Below, one piece after another: positions 5,899 through 8,149 of a stretch of DNA of 8,149 nucleotides (positions within the stretch are counted from its first letter, which is position 1; every line of letters starts with the position of its first letter). The stretch lies in assembly GCA_041686915.1 (NCBI GenBank), contig JAWLDB010000124.1, forward strand, positions 1 through 8,149, written 5' to 3'. The position numbers and the translations under genes were made by a program. The stretch is from JAWLDB01 sp041686915 (GTDB taxonomy: Bacteria > Bacillota > UBA994 > UBA5500). The notes under the pieces were generated by a model, which ran no database searches, was not told where the DNA came from, and saw only the letters and a program-made list of their open reading frames with translations.

Positions 5899-6826
5899 AA
5901 CGCAGGCCTAGTAACAGCAGGACGTTTGTATCAGCTTCACCGGTTGGTTTCAGTCCATAGAATGACTGTAACTGGCTAACCCCCTGAGCAGTATCCTCAC
6001 CATATCTGCCATCGGTGTAACCTACATTAAAGCCTTCCTCCCGCAGTGACAATTGCAATTGCTGTACCTCTTTGCCGGATTGGCCGCGATGCAGCGGATG
6101 GCTTACCCGAATTTTGGGGTATGGACCAACGATGGATACGCGGGTTCCAACCTTAACCCATGGGTAGAGCTTCTCGACATCGCGGTTATGCATGCGGATA
6201 CACCCATGACTGGCAGAAGTTCCGATGGAACCGGGTTTGTTTGTACCGTGGATGCCGTAAATTCCCCAAGGCACGTTTAGACCCATCCAACGGGTACCAA
6301 AACCTCCACCCCAGTGAGTACCTTTCTGAATTACCCGCCATTCGCCTACCGGTGATTTGGTGGAAGACTTGCCCACTGCACAGGGGAAGACTTTAAACAC
6401 CTTGTCATCAACTAACACTGTTAGGGTTTTCTTCTCGGTGCTAATAACAATGCGGAGCTCACCCTCAGGCGGGTTTTCTGTAGCTTGCGATACACTTTGC
6501 TCAGCAATCGACATGGTCAGGGTTTCCTGTGTTTTAGGGCCAAAGCTGCCATCAGGTTCGAGGCCTGCCCAGTCTTGAAAAGCCATCAATGCTTGGGCGG
6601 TTGGGTCATTGAAGACCCCATCCAGGCTGCCCTGATAGAAACCGAGGGACTGTAACCTGCCCTGCAGTTCTACTACGTCATTACCTGTCATCGGTGGGTC
6701 GGCTAGGCGGAGGATTCGATCGTGGTCCGCGCAGCCACAGTTAGCTGGAGCGGCGCTTATCTTGCCGACACTCAGGCTGAGCAGCAGCACAAGTGTCAGC
6801 ATGCAGAGTTTTTTCCATGTTTTCAA
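5897..6826 (-). CDS. Exported L,D-transpeptidase (YkuD) with two peptidoglycan-binding domains
   Basis: This 309-residue secreted enzyme of the YkuD family forms 3-3 crosslinks in peptidoglycan or attaches proteins to it. Signal peptide: MKTWKKLCMLTLVLLLSLSV, with cleavage near SAA (24-26). A peptidoglycan-binding domain is at about 47-104 (VVELQGRLQSLGFYQGSLDG). The YkuD domain is at about 124-233, with His193 in GIHGT and the catalytic SHGCIRMHN motif, where Cys209 is the nucleophile and Arg211 is conserved. A second peptidoglycan-binding repeat is at about 247-308 (EVQQLQLSLREEGF). The TTG start at 6826 is chosen because AAGGGGG lies 9 nt upstream and the signal peptide then starts properly. 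The in-frame ATG at 6922 would add 32 unlikely residues. It is the first gene of an operon with the downstream binding protein. No clear promoter was found in 6827-6965. Confidence 0.9.
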   Translation of the reverse strand: MKTWKKLCMLTLVLLLSLSVGKISAAPANCGCADHDRILRLADPPMTGNDVVELQGRLQSLGFYQGSLDGVFNDPTAQALMAFQDWAGLEPDGSFGPKTQETLTMSIAEQSVSQATENPPEGELRIVISTEKKTLTVLVDDKVFKVFPCAVGKSSTKSPVGEWRVIQKGTHWGGGFGTRWMGLNVPWGIYGIHGTNKPGSIGTSASHGCIRMHNRDVEKLYPWVKVGTRVSIVGPYPKIRVSHPLHRGQSGKEVQQLQLSLREEGFNVGYTDGRYGEDTAQGVSQLQSFYGLKPTGEADTNVLLLLGLR

Positions 6827-6874
6827 TGCAAGCAACCCCCTTGCCCTTGTGGTAGTTTGGCGTATTTTCGATGG

Positions 6875-6891
6875 ACTAGTTTCCTCCAAAC
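6875..6891. repeat. Small inverted repeat in the L,D-transpeptidase leader
   Basis: TAGTTT and AAACTA form a perfect 6-bp inverted repeat with a 5-base loop. On the minus strand the loop reads GGAGG. It lies about 50 nt upstream of the TTG start, so this GGAGG is not the ribosome site of that gene. It may be a small operator or hairpin. The rest of 6827-6965 shows nothing else I can support on the minus strand. Confidence 0.25.
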
Positions 6892-6914
6892 TATATGAGA
6901 CAAGGAGGACAAAT

Positions 6915-6947
6915 ATGAGCAAGCTTGGTATCAGTCCGAACCTTTAG
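6915..6947 (+). CDS. Possible 10-codon mini-ORF with a perfect ribosome site
   Basis: AAGGAGG (6902-6908) lies 6 nt before an ATG that opens the frame MSKLGISPNL and stops at TAG. A hairpin with a T tract (6966-6992) follows 18 nt later. All the signals are good except length. It could be a leader peptide, a remnant 5' end of a lost gene, or chance, since the same bases read on the minus strand belong to the leader of the L,D-transpeptidase. No convincing plus-strand promoter was found. Confidence 0.2.
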   Translation: MSKLGISPNL

Positions 6948-6965
6948 CTACGTAAACAAGACAAA

Positions 6966-6992
6966 AGAGAGGAACCGGCGAGGTTCCTCTCT
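6966..6992. terminator. Terminator of nrdD (possibly bidirectional)
   Basis: AGAGAGGAACC and GGTTCCTCTCT form a perfect 11-bp stem around GGCGA. On the minus strand it begins 11 nt beyond the nrdD stop and is followed by TTTTGTCTTGTTT, a good U tract. On the plus strand GTAGGTTTTT follows, so it may also stop transcription from the other side. It separates nrdD from the L,D-transpeptidase operon. Confidence 0.85.
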
Positions 6993-7003
6993 GTAGGTTT
7001 TTC

Positions 7004-8149
7004 CTATTTTGAATGTGACACCCGTGATTTTAGCTCCGCTAACTTCCCTGGATTAAATCGGTCTACAGTCGATAAGTAGCCGGTAATCCGTCTCACCCTG
7101 CGGACATCTCCGCTGCCGCAAGCGGGGCACGCTTCCGGATATACTCCAGCGTAGCCGCACTCAACGCACTCATCAACCGGGAAATTGACTCCTCCATACC
7201 CGATACCGGTGGCTGCCATGGTGCGCACGATAGCATCGACTGCCTCCCAGTTTGGACCTGGGGGTGAGTCCAACTCCACATACGAAATATGGCCGGCGTT
7301 ACATAGTTCATGGAAGGGACCTTCTCTGCGCAGCTTTTCCGTGATGGTCAACGGCTGGTTGACCGGTACATGGAACGAGTTGGTGTAGTAGTCTTTATCA
7401 GTCACTCCCGGTATCTCTCCAAACAGCTTACGGTCTGGAGCTACCATTTTTCCGGACAGTCCTTCCCCGGGCGTTGCCAGCAGCGAAAAGTTGAGGCTGT
7501 GGTCAGCCGAGGCAGCATCGCAGCGTACCCGCATGTGGCTGATGATGCTTTGTCCAAGCTGCCAGCTTTCCTCCGACTGGCCATGATGCTCACCGGTGAG
7601 AGCTACGAGAGCTTCTGCCAAGCCGATGAAGCCGACACTTAAGGTACCATGCTTGATCACAGACTCTATCCTTTCGTCTGGCTGTAGTTCCTGGCTGCCC
7701 ATATAGATCCCTTGGCCCATCAAGAATGGCATGTCGCGGGCTAACAAACTGGCCTGAACGCGGTAGCGATGCAGCAGCTGCTCAAACACCAGGTTCATCA
7801 GCGAGTCCAGCCGGTTGAAGAATTCTTTTACATCGCCACGGGCCTTGATGGCCAGGCGTGGCAAATTGATGCTGGTGAAGGAGAGGTTACCACGTCCGAC
7901 GGTTTGAGCGGGACCGTTGACGTTAGCTGCGACACGTGTGCGGCAGCCCATATATGCTACCTCTTCCTCATATGCGGAGTTGAAGCTTGCATCCAGGAAA
8001 GAGAATGCGGGATTCAGCCGAACTGCTGCAACCTGGAGCGCCAGTTGATAAAGATCGAAGTTAGGGTCTTCGGGGTTGAAATTAACGCCGTTCTTGACCT
8101 TGAAGATGATGTTAGGAAACATGGGGTGTTCGCCTTTGCCCAAGCCTGC
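7004..8149 (-). CDS. nrdD: Anaerobic (class III) ribonucleoside-triphosphate reductase, C-terminal part
   Basis: The visible 381 residues are the C-terminal half of NrdD, a glycyl radical enzyme that makes dNTPs without oxygen. The reading frame is open to the right edge, so the first part (usually about 300 or more residues) lies outside. Numbering from the edge codon: Cys69 in YMGCRT, at the place of the thiyl-radical Cys of T4 NrdD when counted from the C-terminus; GRGNLSFTSINLPRLA near 85-100; CNAGHISYVEL near 283; a zinc ribbon with Cys328, Cys331, Cys341 and Cys344; and the radical loop RRITGYLSTVDRFNPGK with Gly357, 24 residues from the end. All key residues are intact. The activase nrdG is not directly downstream, since a terminator follows at once, so it must lie upstream of nrdD or elsewhere. 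Confidence 0.96.
   Translation of the reverse strand, partial: AGLGKGEHPMFPNIIFKVKNGVNFNPEDPNFDLYQLALQVAAVRLNPAFSFLDASFNSAYEEEVAYMGCRTRVAANVNGPAQTVGRGNLSFTSINLPRLAIKARGDVKEFFNRLDSLMNLVFEQLLHRYRVQASLLARDMPFLMGQGIYMGSQELQPDERIESVIKHGTLSVGFIGLAEALVALTGEHHGQSEESWQLGQSIISHMRVRCDAASADHSLNFSLLATPGEGLSGKMVAPDRKLFGEIPGVTDKDYYTNSFHVPVNQPLTITEKLRREGPFHELCNAGHISYVELDSPPGPNWEAVDAIVRTMAATGIGYGGVNFPVDECVECGYAGVYPEACPACGSGDVRRVRRITGYLSTVDRFNPGKLAELKSRVSHSK

Noticed and set aside
6827..6922. 32-residue extension of the L,D-transpeptidase (ATG at 6922)
   Set aside because: There is no ribosome site before it, and the real signal peptide starts at the TTG at 6826, which has AAGGGGG at good spacing.
7310..7642. 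110-codon plus-strand ORF inside nrdD
   Set aside because: Antisense to conserved NrdD sequence; a shadow frame.
1..8149. CRISPR arrays, insertion sequences, phage or toxin-antitoxin modules, tRNA or rRNA genes
   Set aside because: No regularly spaced repeats, transposase-like frames, terminal repeats or tRNA-like folds were seen by eye on either strand.

Overview
The window looks like ordinary chromosome from an anaerobic, Gram-positive-type bacterium (Firmicutes, Clostridia-like). The evidence is a class III anaerobic ribonucleotide reductase (nrdD), a clostridial-type flavodiiron protein (fprA), a YerB/DUF3048 lipoprotein, an exported L,D-transpeptidase with peptidoglycan-binding repeats, strong AGGAGG-type ribosome binding sites with several GTG/TTG starts, and strong hairpin terminators. 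By eye the base composition is near 50% G+C. I cannot name the genus. I see no tRNA, rRNA, CRISPR array, transposase or phage gene.

Layout. 1-167 (-): 5' end of a cation diffusion facilitator (CDF) metal transporter, running off the left edge. 168-438: a divergent control region with a good promoter for the CDF gene, a Fur-like box, several perfect palindromes, and a possible 30-codon leader ORF whose stop abuts the next start. 439-1623 (+): fprA. 1632-1657: shared terminator. 1685-2635 (-): DUF3048 lipoprotein. 2654-2682: proS promoter. 2758-4452 (+): proS. 4453-4495: 16-bp-stem bidirectional terminator. 5897-6826 and 4506-5882 (-): a two-gene operon of an L,D-transpeptidase followed by a membrane-anchored solute-binding protein. 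6827-7003: leader of that operon, a possible 10-codon ORF on the + strand, and the nrdD terminator. 7004-8149 (-): C-terminal half of nrdD, running off the right edge.

How the genes fit together. The left third suggests metal and oxidative/nitrosative stress control: a metal exporter and an O2/NO-reducing diiron enzyme are divergently arranged around a Fur-family-like box. The middle is housekeeping (proS). The right half combines cell-wall crosslinking, an orphan extracytoplasmic binding protein, and anaerobic dNTP synthesis. The most interesting stretch is 168-438, where regulatory palindromes and a possible translationally coupled small protein precede fprA. No clearly new multi-gene system is evident; most of the window is conventional.
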